Source: JAWWPY01 sp964412845 (GTDB taxonomy: Bacteria; Actinomycetota; Actinomycetes; Streptosporangiales; Streptosporangiaceae). Taken from it: a stretch of DNA of 14,330 bases. Numbering within the stretch: the stretch's first letter is position 1; every line of letters begins with the position of its first letter. The position numbers were made by a program, and so were the translations under genes. The notes beneath the pieces are model-generated. The model ran no database searches. It saw only the letters and a program-made list of their open reading frames with translations, and was not told the origin of the DNA. Where the stretch lies: contig CAYPQM010000167.1 in the NCBI GenBank assembly GCA_964412845.1, positions 1 to 14,330 on the forward strand, in the 5' to 3' direction. This document shows, one piece after another, positions 13,313-14,330 of the stretch.

Positions 13313-14330
13313 ATGGCAGCGACACCAGCGAAGCCCGCGGCCGAGAAGCTGGACCCCGCAGTGGTCAAGACCGCCCTTATCCTCATCGTCGGCGCGATGG
13401 CCGTCATCTTCGACACCACAATCGTCAGCGTCGCCCTGCATACGCTCTCCGTGAAGCTGGACACCCCGGTCACGACGATCCAGTGGGTGACCACCGGCTA
13501 CCTACTCGCGCTCGGCATCGCGGTGCCGCTCAGCACCTGGGGCCTGCAGCGGTTCGGCGGCAAGCGGCTGTGGATGTTCTCCCTCGCCGTCTTCCTCGCC
13601 GGCTCGGTCGGGTCCAGCCTTGCGTGGGACGTCGGCTCGCTCATCGGCTGGCGGGTCGTCCAGGGCATCGGCGGCGGCCTCATGCTCCCGCTGATGACCA
13701 CGCTCATCTTCCAGGCCGCGGGCGGCAAGTCGCTCGGGCGGCTCGTCACCTATGTCGCGATGCCGGCGCTGCTCGGCCCGATCCTCGGCCCGCTGATCGG
13801 CGGCGCGATCCTGACCCACCTGAGCTGGCGGTTCATGTTCTGGGTGAACGTGCCGTTCTGCGTCATCGGCATCCTGCTCGCCTGGCGTTACCTGAACATC
13901 GACGCGCCCGCCCGTCCGGACCCCGCGGCCGGCAAGCCGAAGCTCGACGTGCCCGGGCTCTTCCTCATCGCGCCAGGCACCTCGGTCGTCCTGCTGGGCC
14001 TCGCCAACGCGGGCACCGCCGCCGGGTTCGCCCACCTGGACGTCATCATCCCGCTCGTCGCCGGCGTCGCGCTGCTCGCGGCCTTCACCGGCTACGCGCT
14101 GCGCAAGAGCCACCCTCTCGTCGAGGTCCGGCTGCTCGCCAGGCGGTCAGTCGGCTCCTCCAGCGCGGTGCTGTTCTTCTCCGGCTTCTCCCTGTACGGC
14201 GCGATGCTCCTGCTACCGCTGTACTACCAGGACGTACGCGGCGACACCCCGCTCGCCGCCGGGGTCATGCTCGTCCCGCAGGGCATCGGCACCCTCTTGT
14301 CCCGCACCGTCCTCGGGAGCAACATCGACC
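13313..14330 (+). CDS. DHA2-family MFS drug transporter (EmrB/QacA-like), truncated by window end
   Basis: Proton-driven multidrug or toxic-compound efflux protein of the inner membrane. The 339 codons seen are the N-terminal part of a 14-helix transporter of usually about 450-550 residues; the frame is open at the window edge. Family motifs are in order: motif D1-like FDTTIVSVAL (33-42), motif A region LQRFGGKRLWM (78-88), motif B RVVQGIGGGLMLPL (114-127), motif C GPILGPLIGG (155-164) and WRFMFWVNVP (172-181). The later segment PLYYQDVRGDTPLAAGVMLVPQG (about 302-324) is typical of DHA2 pumps. The start is the ATG 6 bases after AGGAGG. It is divergent from tetR with 109 bases between the chosen starts. 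Expression is probably induced when a ligand releases the repressor. The substrate is unknown. Confidence 0.93.
   Translation, partial: MAATPAKPAAEKLDPAVVKTALILIVGAMAVIFDTTIVSVALHTLSVKLDTPVTTIQWVTTGYLLALGIAVPLSTWGLQRFGGKRLWMFSLAVFLAGSVGSSLAWDVGSLIGWRVVQGIGGGLMLPLMTTLIFQAAGGKSLGRLVTYVAMPALLGPILGPLIGGAILTHLSWRFMFWVNVPFCVIGILLAWRYLNIDAPARPDPAAGKPKLDVPGLFLIAPGTSVVLLGLANAGTAAGFAHLDVIIPLVAGVALLAAFTGYALRKSHPLVEVRLLARRSVGSSSAVLFFSGFSLYGAMLLLPLYYQDVRGDTPLAAGVMLVPQGIGTLLSRTVLGSNID

Noticed and set aside
13502..14113. Minus-strand open frame opposite the DHA2 transporter
   Set aside because: The translation is rich in Glu, Asp, Arg and Ala with no motif, and the plus frame shows all the transporter motifs in order.
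1..14330. CRISPR array, tRNA/rRNA genes, insertion sequences or phage genes
   Set aside because: No regularly spaced repeats, cloverleaf sequences, transposase motifs or terminal inverted repeats were seen anywhere in the window.

Overview
The window is high-G+C DNA (roughly 70% by eye) with several GTG starts, strong Shine-Dalgarno sites and gene families typical of Actinomycetota: two-domain MutT1, PPK1 next to mutT1, FprA-type ferredoxin reductase, and the ~388-residue actinobacterial xylose isomerase. The ppk-mutT1 neighbourhood is also found in mycobacteria. I cannot place the organism below phylum from this sequence. It reads as chromosome: no transposase, phage gene, tRNA, rRNA or CRISPR array was seen.

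Layout. At 34-417 (minus) there is a small VOC-fold protein, divergent from a lipoprotein of unknown function at 634-1149 (plus). The lipoprotein converges on mutT1, and the 341-bp gap between them holds several hairpins. From 12315 down to 1491 everything lies on the minus strand. In transcription order this is xylB-xylA (3-bp gap), an MFS exporter-like gene, dxs-fprA (19-bp gap), then ppk-mutT1 (overlapping). A 267-bp stretch with no recognisable gene separates xylB from a TetR repressor gene (minus). The repressor is divergent from a DHA2-type MFS drug transporter (plus) that runs off the right end.

How the genes work together. XylA and XylB take D-xylose to D-xylulose 5-phosphate for the pentose phosphate pathway. 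Dxs makes DXP, the first intermediate of MEP isoprenoid synthesis. FprA directly downstream could supply reduced ferredoxin to the iron-sulfur enzymes IspG and IspH at the end of that pathway (inference). PPK1 makes polyphosphate, and MutT1 cleans oxidised nucleotides. The TetR/MFS pair looks like a classic self-regulated efflux module. Its divergent promoter region holds two 24-bp operator-like sites whose centres are 42 bp apart.

I found no clearly new multi-gene system. The items most worth a second look are regulatory: the paired TetR operators, the two tandem 13-bp palindromes upstream of the first MFS gene, and the repeats just past xylA. The dxs-fprA pairing also deserves a check.
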